Below, in pieces: positions 7,896 through 17,105 of a DNA stretch of 33,853 nucleotides. Source of the DNA: a virus. Below the pieces are notes generated by a model, which saw only the letters and a program-made list of their open reading frames with translations, made no database searches and was not told the origin of the DNA. The stretch covers positions 1 to 33,853 of the IMG/VR virus record IMGVR_UViG_3300025131_000220; one strand, 5' to 3'. Position 1 is the stretch's first letter. Each line of letters starts with the position of its first letter. The position numbers and the translations under genes were made by a program.

Positions 7896-8836
7896 AAAAT
7901 TCTGCTGAAGAAGTTATCGAAGATTTATTAAAGACTACAAAATTAGATTTCCATAGAGGTTCTGATGATTCCTTCTTATACAGTAGGATACCTTTTGGTA
8001 TACCAGCTTTAGACCATCTTACAGGAGGAGGAATACCTAAGAAGAGAATGACAATTCTATATGGCCCTACTAACGTAGGGAAATCATACTTAGCTTCACA
8101 GATAGCTGTCAATGCTCAAAAGGCTGGTGGAACGGCTGCATGGATAGACACAGAGCTATCATGGGATAGTGATTGGTATAAAAAATGTGGGGTTGATGTA
8201 GATAACACCCTAGTCTCTCAACCAGTTAACGGTGAAGAGGCTATGGATATGGTACGAGAGTTAATGCAGATGGGGATAGATGTGATTATTCTTGACAGTA
8301 TTGCAGGATTAGTTCCTACGACTGTCGCAGAAGAAGAGTTTTCATATAATCCTATGGCATGGCAAGCTAGATTCGTAAATTCTGCCCTGCCTAAACTATT
8401 ACCTAACTTAAAGAAGGGATCAGCATTGGTCGCAATTAACCAAGTTAGAAGTAGTATTGGCCCTGTAGCCTTAGATAATATGCCCGGAGGACTTGCTCAG
8501 TCATTCTTTGCACACTTCTTATTACAAGTTCGTAGAAAAGGGTGGATTGAAGATAAGGATAAGGCTAAGGTAGGCTTTGATATGGAGATAAGACTAAGGA
8601 AAACTAAGGTAGGTGGGGAGAACTGGGACTCTGCGATTGTACCATTTAGGGTTGAAGGCGGTATTGATGTCTTGGAAAGCTTCATTAGAGAAGGAATTGA
8701 TAAGAAAGTGATAACACAAGCTGGTGCATGGTATACTTATAACGGAGAAAAGGCTATGGGTTTGAATGGAATCAAAGCTTTGTTTAGAGATACGGAAGGA
8801 TTATTCGACAAATTGAAGGGAGAGGTGGTAGTATGA
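7892..8836 (+). CDS. RecA/UvsX-type recombinase
   Basis: 314 residues. Walker A is G58-P-T-N-V-G-K64-S65; the D-T-E strand end is at about 91-93 (I-D-T-E-L-S-W); Walker B is V-I-I-L-D-S-I-A-G near residue 130; L-V-A-I-N-Q-V-R near 175 is the DNA-binding loop 1 border and the N-M-P-G-G region begins loop 2. This is the RecA core without the long C-terminal domain of cellular RecA (about 350 residues), as in phage homologues. It would form filaments on ssDNA for strand exchange and recombination-dependent replication. Linked genes for a Cas4-like nuclease and a RuvC-like resolvase make a recombination block. Start and stop both lie in ATGA overlaps. Confidence 0.9.
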   Translation: MKNSAEEVIEDLLKTTKLDFHRGSDDSFLYSRIPFGIPALDHLTGGGIPKKRMTILYGPTNVGKSYLASQIAVNAQKAGGTAAWIDTELSWDSDWYKKCGVDVDNTLVSQPVNGEEAMDMVRELMQMGIDVIILDSIAGLVPTTVAEEEFSYNPMAWQARFVNSALPKLLPNLKKGSALVAINQVRSSIGPVALDNMPGGLAQSFFAHFLLQVRRKGWIEDKDKAKVGFDMEIRLRKTKVGGENWDSAIVPFRVEGGIDVLESFIREGIDKKVITQAGAWYTYNGEKAMGLNGIKALFRDTEGLFDKLKGEVVV

Positions 8837-9084
8837 GCGTAGATAATTATTTATTGATTAGAAAAGAGCAAAAATCGTGGGTTGGGTATCTAGAATCAGC
8901 ATCTAGGGATAAACCTACACTTTTACATGAGCATTTTAGGGCTGGTTCAATAGAAGAAGCTGTAGAAACTGCTCAAAATACAGATACTGAATACGGAATA
9001 CAGTTTGATTTAGGAGATGAATCAAATATTTTTAATGAATTAGTAAGTTTAGATACTGCATGGACATTAGAGAAGTTGAGTTAA
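8833..9084 (+). CDS. Small protein of unknown function
   Basis: 83 residues, started by the ATG within the ATGA overlap with the recombinase; AGAGGTGG precedes it. Sequence is acidic with a strand-helix-strand feel: Y-L-L-I-R-K-E-Q near the start, then S-I-E-E-A-V-E-T-A-Q helix, then G-I-Q-F-D-L. No known motif. Coupling to the recombinase suggests co-expression and perhaps a partner role. Confidence 0.6.
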   Translation: MSVDNYLLIRKEQKSWVGYLESASRDKPTLLHEHFRAGSIEEAVETAQNTDTEYGIQFDLGDESNIFNELVSLDTAWTLEKLS

Positions 9085-9087
9085 ATC

Positions 9088-9441
9088 ATGTCTTCTATTA
9101 AACCTAGGGATTATACTGAACAAGAAAATATAATTGCTGAGTGTTTGTCTGAATTTGGGCTAAGATACGAACAGCAATACGACTTTTATCCGTATACCGT
9201 TGATTTCTACATTGCTGAGATTAATATGGTGATTGAAGCTGACGGTGTATATGGACATTTACGTAAGCGAGAGGATAAAAGAGACTATAACCTAGTGAAT
9301 GTTTACGGAGTACCCCATGTAGTACATATAAAAGAAACTACGAAAGGAGAAATTAAAGAGATATTATGGCAGGAATTAAACAAATTACAAAACGAGCAGA
9401 CAAACCATCCAAATCCAAAACTCCAAGAAAGCCACGAGTGA
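9088..9441 (+). CDS. DUF559/Vsr-like PD-(D/E)xK endonuclease-related protein
   Basis: 117 residues. E-N-I-I-A-E-C-L-S-E-F-G, Y-E-Q-Q-Y-D-F and Y-T-V-D-F-Y-I-A-E (about 29-50), then M-V-I-E-A-D-G-V-Y-G-H (about 48-58) match the DUF559 pattern, whose fold is that of Vsr mismatch endonuclease and other PD-(D/E)xK nucleases. The D of V-D-F-Y-I and the E of V-I-E-A-D-G are the expected metal ligands. The final 25 residues are polar and overlap the next gene by 76 bases. It could nick or resolve recombination intermediates. Family placement is good; the DNA substrate is unknown. Confidence 0.65.
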   Translation: MSSIKPRDYTEQENIIAECLSEFGLRYEQQYDFYPYTVDFYIAEINMVIEADGVYGHLRKREDKRDYNLVNVYGVPHVVHIKETTKGEIKEILWQELNKLQNEQTNHPNPKLQESHE

Positions 9442-10067
9442 AGAATCAAGATACATGGCTTCTTAAACATATAGATAATAACCTAAAGTATACAAAGAAG
9501 TGGACTGTTAAGGACGTATTCTATCCTTCTATGTTAGGAAATCTATGTGATAGATACCTATACTTGGCTTATAATGGTAAATTAGCTGATCAAGTTATTG
9601 AAGCGAAGACAGCTAGGATTTTTGATAATGGATCGGCTCTAGAAGTCCGAATGAAGAAATACTTTGAACGAACAGGGTTATTCTTAGCTGAAGAGCAGTC
9701 AGTTAAATTGAATATGCCACCTATTTCAGGAAGGTACGACTTTTTATTAAAGCATGAAGAGCGTGGTCGAATAATACTAGAGTTGAAATCTATTAACGAT
9801 AGAGGTTTCTCAGCTTTAATTGACAGTCCAAAGCCCGAACATTCTATACAGTTACAGATTTATTTGAATCTAGCAGGTGTGGATAATGGTGTGGTCTTAT
9901 ATGAGAACAAGAATGATCAGACATTGAAAGCATTTAAGGTAGATAGGGATGAAGATACGTGGAATTCTATATTGGAACGATGCACACGTATACAATCTAT
10001 GACTCCTGCAGAAATGCCTGTAGATTGTACAGGAGAATTTTTCTGTGGGTGTAGGGGGGTAAAATGA
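9366..10067 (+). CDS. Cas4/RecB-like PD-(D/E)xK nuclease with probable Fe-S cluster
   Basis: 233 residues. Nuclease residues are D125 in S-G-R-Y-D-F, E139-L-K141 and the following Q-L-Q-I-Y (RecB motif). Cys61 (N-L-C-D-R-Y-L-Y) and a C-terminal trio C221, C227, C229 match the one-plus-three arrangement that holds a 4Fe-4S cluster in Cas4 and AddB. By family it would be an exonuclease that makes single-stranded overhangs, fitting the RecA gene upstream and resolvase downstream. The start ATG overlaps the DUF559 gene by 76 bases, with only AAAGAG close by, so a slightly later start cannot be excluded. No CRISPR repeats are in the window, so an adaptation role is not suggested. Confidence 0.75.
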   Translation: MAGIKQITKRADKPSKSKTPRKPRVKNQDTWLLKHIDNNLKYTKKWTVKDVFYPSMLGNLCDRYLYLAYNGKLADQVIEAKTARIFDNGSALEVRMKKYFERTGLFLAEEQSVKLNMPPISGRYDFLLKHEERGRIILELKSINDRGFSALIDSPKPEHSIQLQIYLNLAGVDNGVVLYENKNDQTLKAFKVDRDEDTWNSILERCTRIQSMTPAEMPVDCTGEFFCGCRGVK

Positions 10068-10582
10068 TAGAAGAAAGGGAAACACGGTGGACACCTATGA
10101 AGGCATTAGGTAAAGCGCAAAAACAACTAGACGATTTAACCGTTCCCTCGTTAGGTAAGGAAATAACTAAAGATTACCAATTGAATTTTACTGATCTTAT
10201 GAATGAAGACAATCGTAAACTAGAGGAATATTTAACTGCATACGGAGGTTACAAGGCTTATCTAGAAACGCAGTTAGCCGATATAACCTCTAAGAAAAAC
10301 GCAATAGAAGCTGCCTTTGATGAAGGGTATGCTACGGCTATCTTTCGTTTGGCTGAGGAACGAGAAGAGGAGGGTAAAAAGAAGTTAACTCGTGAGGAAG
10401 TACGAGGAGCAGCTATGTCAAAATATGAACAATTAAAAGAACTTAGACAAGAAGTTATAGAACAAGAGATTGTTCATACAAGAGTAGTGGGTTTGCTCAG
10501 TGCTTATAAAGCAGCATATGATGCTGTATCGAGAATAGTAACTTTAAGAACTTATGGAAATGACAACATTAAACACGGATAA
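10064..10582 (+). CDS. Coiled-coil protein of unknown function
   Basis: 172 residues, ATGA-overlapped with the nuclease gene before it. Nearly all helix: heptad-like repeats run from about residue 55 to 155 (K-L-E-E-Y-L, L-E-T-Q-L-A-D-I, K-Y-E-Q-L-K-E-L-R-Q-E-V-I-E-Q-E-I-V). No catalytic motif. Its place between a Cas4-like nuclease and a RuvC-like resolvase suggests a recombination accessory or mediator role, but this is inference from position only. Its end overlaps the resolvase gene by 29 bases. Confidence 0.6.
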   Translation: MIEERETRWTPMKALGKAQKQLDDLTVPSLGKEITKDYQLNFTDLMNEDNRKLEEYLTAYGGYKAYLETQLADITSKKNAIEAAFDEGYATAIFRLAEEREEEGKKKLTREEVRGAAMSKYEQLKELRQEVIEQEIVHTRVVGLLSAYKAAYDAVSRIVTLRTYGNDNIKHG

Positions 10583-11084
10583 TATAAGCGGTAATTTATA
10601 TATGGGATTAGACTGTTCAAGCAAAGCTATTCATTGCGTATGGGTAGACGATCAGGAACGTCTTGTAGCTGAATGTAAATGGAATAGTAAAAAGAAGAAT
10701 TTTGAGGAAAGATTCCTTGATTTTGGCGTAAATTTTTGGGAGTCTCTTAGTAAAATAAAAGTAATACTGAATGATATGGTTCCAGTACAAGCTGCTGTAG
10801 AGGCGGCTATTTATATTCAGAACCCAAAAGCAACTATAGCCATTGCATCAGTAGCTGGATTAGCTCGTTTTGCATGTCATGTCAATGGATTTGATTGCGA
10901 GTTTGTAGATAATACTAAATGGAAACGAGATATACTAGGAAAAGGTAATGCTAGTAAATTAGAAATTAAAGAATTTGCTATAGAGAAGTGGGGTAAGGAT
11001 AAGTTCCCAGAACAGGACTTTGCAGATGCCGCTTGCATAGCATTGTGGAAGAAAAGGAGTATTGATAATGGTAGGAGGACTTAG
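10554..11084 (+). CDS. RuvC-like Holliday junction resolvase
   Basis: 176 residues with an RNase H/RuvC fold. Acidic residues fall where expected: D20 in M-G-L-D-C-S-S-K, E83 in A-A-V-E-A-A-I-Y, and D155/D158 in Q-D-F-A-D-A-A-C-I-A. The K-x-x-I-L-G-K-G-N-A-S-K segment before the last acid is typical of RuvC-like phage resolvases. It would cut four-way junctions before packaging. The ATG at 10554 is not well supported by a ribosome binding site; ATG at 10560 or 10602 would keep all catalytic residues. The gene overlaps its neighbours on both sides. Confidence 0.8.
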   Translation: MEMTTLNTDNISGNLYMGLDCSSKAIHCVWVDDQERLVAECKWNSKKKNFEERFLDFGVNFWESLSKIKVILNDMVPVQAAVEAAIYIQNPKATIAIASVAGLARFACHVNGFDCEFVDNTKWKRDILGKGNASKLEIKEFAIEKWGKDKFPEQDFADAACIALWKKRSIDNGRRT

Positions 11085-11538
11085 TAATATACGTGACGGA
11101 GAGATAAAAATTGGTTTTACTTCTCCTGTTGAGCAAGAGATAAAGGAATATAAGGATACTTTTCCAGATGATCTGACAACACTGGAAGAGGTTAAACAGA
11201 AATATGGCGCAGTTATATGGTGTCAATATACGAAATGTAAATATAATAAGTCAGTAGAAGGTTTGCAGAGGACTACAGGAACTGTACTTAAAAATAGGTC
11301 TTATAACCCTATAAATGAACAAGAACAGGTCTGGAGTAATATATGCACAAGAGATGAAATAGCTATTAAGTTTGATAATGTAGTTACTTCTAATGGGGCA
11401 AAAACGAAAGTACCATCTTGCTTTACTTCAGTAACCGGAACATCTGGTCATATGGATTGGAGTAGCCTCCTTCAAAGTGACGGCTCACCTCACGGAGGGA
11501 ATATTGATTCACAAAGTAGTATAAATAGCGGTTATTAA
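11068..11538 (+). CDS. Cys4 protein of unknown function
   Basis: 156 residues. I chose ATG 11068, eight bases after GGAG; TTG at 11062 would be too close to it. A Cys4 site is possible: C52-x4-C57 (W-C-Q-Y-T-K-C), C93 (N-I-C-T-R-D-E-I-A-I) and C118 (V-P-S-C-F). The segment resembles short zinc-binding modules in other phage proteins in which an N-C-x-R-x-E-I follows a C-x4-C. The tail after about residue 125 is Ser/Gly-rich and probably disordered. It lies just before the small terminase. Confidence 0.6.
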   Translation: MVGGLSNIRDGEIKIGFTSPVEQEIKEYKDTFPDDLTTLEEVKQKYGAVIWCQYTKCKYNKSVEGLQRTTGTVLKNRSYNPINEQEQVWSNICTRDEIAIKFDNVVTSNGAKTKVPSCFTSVTGTSGHMDWSSLLQSDGSPHGGNIDSQSSINSGY

Positions 11539-11557
11539 TAAAAAGGAGAGTTACGAT

Positions 11558-12064
11558 ATGCCAAAGAGGTTCCCAGAGAAAGTTAGATTAAGTGCTATGG
11601 AGATGTATTTGAAAGGTGATAAACCTGCAAAGGATATCGCTGCGACTGTTTCCAAGACTTATAAAGTTAATGTGACTCCCTCTACTATTTATTCATGGGC
11701 GAGATCAATGAATTGGAAAGAGACACAGGTGGAAGCTAGAACAGAGGCTATAACTTCCGTTAAAGAGAAGGAGAGTATTAGGTTTTCACGACTTCAAGAC
11801 GAACATTTGGATACTTACGAAAAGATTCGCCATCAGGCAGAGCATGAACTAGGGAATTTGAACTATACTAGGGCTTTCGATGCTGCTAAAGCGGTTGATT
11901 TAGGTATTCAAGGAGAACGAAAAGTGATGGAAGGGTTGATAAACCTACAGTTTGTGCAGGATATTCTGGGTGTCTTAGTAGAAGAAATCCAAGACCAAGA
12001 GGCTCTTAAGCGTATTTCCGTAAGAATGAAAGGCTTAATGCAGAGTAGGTCTGATAATGGTTAA
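11558..12064 (+). CDS. terS: Terminase small subunit
   Basis: 168 residues with AAAAGGAGAG before the ATG. The N-terminal 55 residues form a helix-turn-helix (M-Y-L-K-G-D-K-P-A-K-D-I-A, then T-P-S-T-I-Y-S-W-A-R-S-M-N-W), the DNA-recognition part of small terminases. Residues about 75-165 are helical and would form the oligomer ring. Its stop overlaps the large subunit gene (8 bases), the classic terS-terL pair. It should select the packaging site; pac or cos lies probably in or near this gene but I see no obvious repeat. Confidence 0.8.
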   Translation: MPKRFPEKVRLSAMEMYLKGDKPAKDIAATVSKTYKVNVTPSTIYSWARSMNWKETQVEARTEAITSVKEKESIRFSRLQDEHLDTYEKIRHQAEHELGNLNYTRAFDAAKAVDLGIQGERKVMEGLINLQFVQDILGVLVEEIQDQEALKRISVRMKGLMQSRSDNG

Positions 12065-13754
12065 AGATGGAGTAACTACATTTGACAAAGCTTTTGACGT
12101 ACTAGCACAAGGACTTCAAACACATCAAAGTATTAAAGTTGGAAGTTTTTGGGAGTTCCTTAGAGACACTTGGTCTCAAGGATTTGATCATCCGGAATAT
12201 TTTAATGCTTGGCATATTGGAATTTTAGCAGAAGATATTGAAAGAGCTTTGCAAGAAGGTAAAAATTATGTTGCGGTTTTACCTAGATTCCATTTTAAAA
12301 GTACTATATTGGGACACGCTTTCAGTGTTTGGCAGTTGTTAAAATCGTCTAGGGATTGTTCTATACTGTATTTATCTTATAGTGACGGTATGGCTAAATA
12401 CCATATCAACGAAATAAATAAGACAATTGCAAGAAATCCTATATTGAAAGAAATGTTCATTAGTAAGAATCCTAAAGCAGATTTTTCATTTAGGTATAAT
12501 GTTAATAATAGACCAGTTGAAATAATGCATGGAGGATTGTTTTCTTTTAAACGAGGTATGCATGTTAATGGAGCATTAATCGCCGATGACGTACTACGTG
12601 ATCCAGAGAATCCTTTGAATCCTGCACAGTTGGCTAAAGTAGAAGATCACTTTTTAACAGAAAGTTTGTTTATACCTCTTAAGGGCGTACCAACAATAGT
12701 ATTGGGAACTCCTATGATGCCCGGTGATTTGTTGACAAAGCTGCAAAATGATGATAGATTTATAAGTAGAGTTTTACCTGCCCTTGATCCAACACCAAAT
12801 CGTAGAGTGTTAATGCCAGAATTGTATAATGAAGAATGGTTGTTACAACAGCAGGAAGCTAGACCTAAATCGTTTGCTTCAGAATTTATGTTGATTCCAC
12901 ACTTCTCAACGGAATCATATTTTGAATCTGAAGATATTGAAAAGTGTGAAGATGTAAATTTAAGGAATTTACCTGTTACAAAATCTTATGAGCCTGAAGG
13001 TAATGAAGATATATTTGCTGGGTTTGATGTCGGAAAGAAAAGGCATCCATCCCATTTAGTCATCTTTAGACAAGTAGGTTCAAAATTAGAACAGATACAT
13101 CAGTCATGGTTAGATGGCTGGTCTTACACCGATCAAATCGAATATTTGAATGATGTAGCAGAGAAGTTTAATATTACAAAGGGTTATATTGATAATACGA
13201 GAGGAGAACTAGAAGACAGAGGATTAGACAAGGCATGGTATCCTATACACTTCACAACGAAGTCTAAGAATACTATGGCACAGATTTTTGAACAGTATGT
13301 TCATGGAGGCAATCTAAAGTTAGTTAGAGATGAAAGACAAAGACAACAGATTTTATCTGTGAATAATGAGTTAAAAGCTCCAGAGACACCTATGGGACAT
13401 GGAGATGCATTTTTTTCGATTGCTATGGCTCTACAAGCGGCTTATGAAACCAGTAATGGTAGATTTGTATCGTTAGGCAGTTTAACTGACTGGCAAGAAG
13501 CAGTAGCTCCAGATACAGAAGAGAATAATAAAAGAGCTATAAATATATCCGTTTCGGATAATGTACGTCGAAGAGCAACATCAGTAGAAGATGAAGACGT
13601 AGAGACTCCAACATTTAATTTATCTTGGAAGTCAGAAGAAAGTATCGAAGAGATTGAAGCTCCAAATCCCCATTGTGAAGAGATAGTGTGTATGGAATCG
13701 TTTTGGGTTCCAGAACGAGGATTATGCCTATATTGTGGGTACAGAAAGAAATAA
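12057..13754 (+). CDS. terL: Terminase large subunit
   Basis: 565 residues. ATPase: Walker A-like P76-R-F-H-F-K81-S-T83 (a variant of the G-x4-GK-S/T loop common in terminases), Walker B A-L-I-A-D177-D178, and V-L-G-T-P-M motif III near residue 220. Nuclease: A-G-F-D324-V-G-K-K begins the RNase H-like domain, with Y-I-D-N-T-R and G-H-G-D-A-F-F further on supplying other acids. It pumps DNA into the prohead and cuts it. Unusual: the last 40 residues hold C-E-E-I-V-C and C-L-Y-C, a small zinc ribbon. The reductase gene follows after 24 bases. Confidence 0.9.
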   Translation: MVKDGVTTFDKAFDVLAQGLQTHQSIKVGSFWEFLRDTWSQGFDHPEYFNAWHIGILAEDIERALQEGKNYVAVLPRFHFKSTILGHAFSVWQLLKSSRDCSILYLSYSDGMAKYHINEINKTIARNPILKEMFISKNPKADFSFRYNVNNRPVEIMHGGLFSFKRGMHVNGALIADDVLRDPENPLNPAQLAKVEDHFLTESLFIPLKGVPTIVLGTPMMPGDLLTKLQNDDRFISRVLPALDPTPNRRVLMPELYNEEWLLQQQEARPKSFASEFMLIPHFSTESYFESEDIEKCEDVNLRNLPVTKSYEPEGNEDIFAGFDVGKKRHPSHLVIFRQVGSKLEQIHQSWLDGWSYTDQIEYLNDVAEKFNITKGYIDNTRGELEDRGLDKAWYPIHFTTKSKNTMAQIFEQYVHGGNLKLVRDERQRQQILSVNNELKAPETPMGHGDAFFSIAMALQAAYETSNGRFVSLGSLTDWQEAVAPDTEENNKRAINISVSDNVRRRATSVEDEDVETPTFNLSWKSEESIEEIEAPNPHCEEIVCMESFWVPERGLCLYCGYRKK

Positions 13755-13778
13755 ATATGAAATTGGGGAGGTATATGA

Positions 13779-15701
13779 ATGATAACGGCAACTAAGTCGG
13801 TGCAAGAACTTCAACAGTCCGATCTTCTATCAGAGCAAGCTCAGGTAGTATTAGGACATCGGTACTTTTTGAAGGATGAAAATAGCAATGTAATAGAAAA
13901 TGGGGACGGACTCTTTAAAAGAGTCGCAAAAGCAATAGCTTCTATAGACAGTAATTACTATGGATTACCTGTTGAAGCGGAATTATTAGAAAATGATTTT
14001 TACGCAATGATGAAAAATCTAGAGTTTCTACCCAATTCCCCAACATTAATGAATGCTGGAACAGAACAGGGAACTTTATCAGCATGTTTTGTTTTGCCGT
14101 TAGAAGATTCTATGGAAGGGATAATGAAAGCCGCCACTGATTCAGCTATGGTACAGAAATTTGGAGGGGGGACTGGCTTTGCGTTATCAAAAATTAGACC
14201 TCGCGGAGACAAAATTAAAACTACTCATGGTATTGCATGTGGCCCAATTGAGGTATTAAAAACTCTTTCTAGGGTATCATCCATGATTACACAGGGAGGT
14301 AAGAGAGATGGTGCGAATATGGCAGTCATGTCAATCTATCATCCTGACATCCTTGATTTTATTGATTGTAAGTCTGTTGAAGGTGACATACACAATTTTA
14401 ATATATCGGTGGGAGTGGACTCCCGATGGATGAATTATGTCATGACTAACAGCGACTACCCACTAATTAATCCTAGTGATAATTCAGTAACTGGTTATTT
14501 GAATGCGCGAGAAGTATTTAACAAGATTGTTGAAAGTGCTTGGAAAAATGGGGAACCGGGTATAATTTTCTTGGATTATGTGAATAATGATAATCATGTC
14601 ATAGAGGAATATGGAGAAATGATAGCTACTAATCCATGTGGAGAACAACCACTACTTGGAAATGAAAGTTGCAACCTAGGCTCTATAAATCTATCTAAGT
14701 TCTTCTATTCTAATACAGAGATAAAAATAGGTGGAGTAAACCTAGATGGTACAACGAGTGACAGTTCATGGCACTATAAAATTAAATGGGGTGCTTTAGA
14801 AAACATAACTAGATTAGCAGTACATTTTTTGGATAATGTAATTGATGCTAATTATTACGCCACTCCTGAAATAGAAAAGATGACTAAATCTACTCGAAAA
14901 ATAGGGCTTGGTGTGATGGGATTCGCAGATTTACTTATCCAAATGAAGGTTCCTTATGATTCAAAGGAAGCACAAGAAGTGGGTACGTACATAATGCAAG
15001 AAATTAGAAGATGGTCTGACGACGAATCTCGTAAATTAGCAGAGGTTCGAGGAACCTTTCCCGCATGGGATAATAGTACGTATGATAAAGAAACTGAGGC
15101 ATATAGAAATCACTGCAGATTAACTGTAGCACCTACTGGAACTATATCTATGATTGCAGATACGTCTAGTGGTGTTGAACCAACATTTGCTTTGGCGTGG
15201 AAGAAACAAAATATTCTTGAAGGAAAGACACTTAATTACGTTAACAAATATTTTGAAGCTGATGCAAAGAGCTATGGTTTTTATTCTGAAGATTTAATGA
15301 ATTATCTGGCTGAAGGAGGTTCTTTGCGAGATAGGGAAGAAGTTCCTCAGTGGGTTAAAAGTATATATGTTACGGCTCCAGAGATTTCTCCTAGCAATCA
15401 TGTATTGATGCAAGCAGCGTTTCAGAAGTCCGTGGATGCAGGTATATCTAAGACGATTAATTTTGCGAATAGCGCAACTCTTAAAGATGTTGAGGATGCA
15501 TATATGTTAGCGTGGACTACAGGTTGCAAAGGAATAACCGTTTATAGGGCTGGTAGTAGAGATAAAGAGGTTTTAGTTAAGGGAAACGCAGATTTAGATA
15601 TGATTGAGGATTTTGATTGTTGTGAAACTCCTAATGTCGCTTATGAATCTGGATGCCACACATGTAAAACTTGTGGATGGAGCGCATGTTTAGTAGCTTA
15701 G
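13779..15701 (+). CDS. nrdJ: Class II (adenosylcobalamin-type) ribonucleotide reductase
   Basis: 640 residues; makes deoxyribonucleotides from ribonucleotides. Visible: redox Cys C103 (L-S-A-C-F-V-L-P), the [11 protein letters not shown] loop, N285-P-C287-G-E289 (finger loop with radical Cys), C298 in E-S-C-N-L-G-S-I-N, and A-P-T-G-T-I-S near residue 450. The C-terminal C626-x2-C629-x2-C632-G-W-S-x-C637 is typical of B12-dependent NrdJ and passes electrons from a thioredoxin or redoxin. No NrdB partner gene is nearby, supporting class II. GGGGAGG lies 7 bases before the ATG. It sits between terL and portal, outside the replication block; the putative seleno-redoxin at 17226-17453 is the natural electron donor. 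Confidence 0.9.
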   Translation: MITATKSVQELQQSDLLSEQAQVVLGHRYFLKDENSNVIENGDGLFKRVAKAIASIDSNYYGLPVEAELLENDFYAMMKNLEFLPNSPTLMNAGTEQGTLSACFVLPLEDSMEGIMKAATDSAMVQKFGGGTGFALSKIRPRGDKIKTTHGIACGPIEVLKTLSRVSSMITQGGKRDGANMAVMSIYHPDILDFIDCKSVEGDIHNFNISVGVDSRWMNYVMTNSDYPLINPSDNSVTGYLNAREVFNKIVESAWKNGEPGIIFLDYVNNDNHVIEEYGEMIATNPCGEQPLLGNESCNLGSINLSKFFYSNTEIKIGGVNLDGTTSDSSWHYKIKWGALENITRLAVHFLDNVIDANYYATPEIEKMTKSTRKIGLGVMGFADLLIQMKVPYDSKEAQEVGTYIMQEIRRWSDDESRKLAEVRGTFPAWDNSTYDKETEAYRNHCRLTVAPTGTISMIADTSSGVEPTFALAWKKQNILEGKTLNYVNKYFEADAKSYGFYSEDLMNYLAEGGSLRDREEVPQWVKSIYVTAPEISPSNHVLMQAAFQKSVDAGISKTINFANSATLKDVEDAYMLAWTTGCKGITVYRAGSRDKEVLVKGNADLDMIEDFDCCETPNVAYESGCHTCKTCGWSACLVA

Positions 15702-15703
15702 TA

Positions 15704-15712
15704 TAGTATAAT
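15704..15712 (+). promoter_or_regulatory. -10-like motif TAGTATAAT after the reductase gene
   Basis: A perfect TATAAT preceded by TAG, directly after the nrdJ stop and 42 bases before the next GTG start. I see no good -35 box 16-18 bases upstream. The same nine bases appear at 26308-26316, 27060-27068 and 27105-27113, always between genes, so this may be a phage-specific promoter core. Confidence 0.45.
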
Positions 15713-15754
15713 ATATTATTGGGGTATCTACTTACTATCTAGGAGGTAAAATAA

Positions 15755-17092
15755 GTGCATAAGTTTCTCAATCGAATCTTTAATTGGAAGGCTATAGCCA
15801 CAGTTTCTAGGAGAACTATAGGAACTTTGGCACTATTAGTAGGGCTATTAGGTTTAGCAGTGTTATTTGTTAACCCTATGCCAGTACTTGTTTCAGTGCT
15901 ACCATTTTATTATGGGAATATTTTAGGTACAGGTTATTGGATATATATAGAGCAATCAGTTGTTCAAGGTTGGTTAAACACATTTTGGAAAGAGATAGCT
16001 ATTTCTGCTAGCGTATCTTCTGTAGCACTATTCTTAGGGATTGTGTTACTCAGAAAAGGGTTAAAGAATGGTTTATTTGCTTTCGGTAGAGATGTAAAAG
16101 CCTCACCAAGAAATGCAATAGAAGCACCAAAGCATCTATATCGTAAAACTATTGTATGGCGTAATTGGTTACTAGAAAAAGTAGACTACTTACAAACGGA
16201 AAGTGCAAAATGGAAGAGAACCTTCCAGATTATGAAATCTCCGTACAGTTTTCTTAGAATGATGGGCTTTAGCCCACAAATGGCAGCTAGCTTCCTAATA
16301 GCTGGTTCCGCAGTTGGTGGCGGTGTGGTTGTTAATGAGACAGTATTTGCTGAGAAATCATTTGCTCGTGGCGACGCTGGAATTTATGCCGCTTCTCTTG
16401 CTCCAGACATGGGAATACCGGGAAGTCCTCCCTTAGATATACCTACAGAGTATGTTGAAGGCTCAAATACCCTTCGGATTGACCTTGGGTCAACTCCAGT
16501 TCGGGAAATAACTATTGAAAATGTCTCAGTCGGAACTGTTTTCACAGGGTCTGCATTACCGTCAGGAGAATCTAATGTGGTACAAGTATCAGGGAATACT
16601 ATATCTGGCGGTACTAATACACGATTAGAAATAGGTCATTTAATATTTGAAAATTCTCGTTGTAAAAAGCTAACCCTTACTGATATACAGGCCCATACAA
16701 TTATTGTAAAAGGCAATGCCAGTGATGGTCAGTCAATAGCACCAAGTCCCGGAACTAGTCGTATGAGAGCTATAGGTGGGGGACATCAACAAGCTGATGC
16801 CATGATCACCAATGGAGGTACGTATGACCGAATATGGATTCAGGCGCCGGCAAGTGGGGTTAATGGGAAGGTAGGTATTTTAAGACTGTCTAATTTATAC
16901 ACAAAAGGTGGAGACTGTATTCTATCTAAAATGAATGTAGGAACTATGGAGATTGTCTTAAACGAGATCGGAATGGGCAATGGTTTTGCTACTAAAGAGT
17001 TTACTATTGCTACTACAGTGACAGGGGCTAATATAACGGTTCAAGACAATGTTGAAGTGAGTATAGCTGAACCTGTTACCGCTGGTCATTAA
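15755..17092 (+). CDS. Membrane protein with beta-rich C-terminal half, function unknown
   Basis: 445 residues from a GTG start with TAGGAGG 8 bases upstream. Hydrophobic segments at about 22-52, 78-100 and 172-196 suggest three membrane passes, the last ending in a V-F-A-E-K-S site like a signal-peptide cleavage point. From about 225 on the sequence turns into repeated short strands (L-R-I-D-L, I-T-I-E-N-V-S, L-T-L-T-D-I-Q, I-I-V-K-G-N, I-L-R-L-S-N, M-E-I-V-L-N) reminiscent of a right-handed beta helix, probably outside the membrane. Not recognised. It could be a surface or superinfection-exclusion protein. Its position between nrdJ and the redoxin gene is unexplained. Confidence 0.75.
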   Translation: MHKFLNRIFNWKAIATVSRRTIGTLALLVGLLGLAVLFVNPMPVLVSVLPFYYGNILGTGYWIYIEQSVVQGWLNTFWKEIAISASVSSVALFLGIVLLRKGLKNGLFAFGRDVKASPRNAIEAPKHLYRKTIVWRNWLLEKVDYLQTESAKWKRTFQIMKSPYSFLRMMGFSPQMAASFLIAGSAVGGGVVVNETVFAEKSFARGDAGIYAASLAPDMGIPGSPPLDIPTEYVEGSNTLRIDLGSTPVREITIENVSVGTVFTGSALPSGESNVVQVSGNTISGGTNTRLEIGHLIFENSRCKKLTLTDIQAHTIIVKGNASDGQSIAPSPGTSRMRAIGGGHQQADAMITNGGTYDRIWIQAPASGVNGKVGILRLSNLYTKGGDCILSKMNVGTMEIVLNEIGMGNGFATKEFTIATTVTGANITVQDNVEVSIAEPVTAGH

Positions 17093-17105
17093 TGAATAGG
17101 AAAAA

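Noticed and set aside
9366-10067. CRISPR adaptation role for the Cas4-like nuclease
   Set aside because: No CRISPR repeats, cas1 or cas2 in the window; neighbours are recombination genes.
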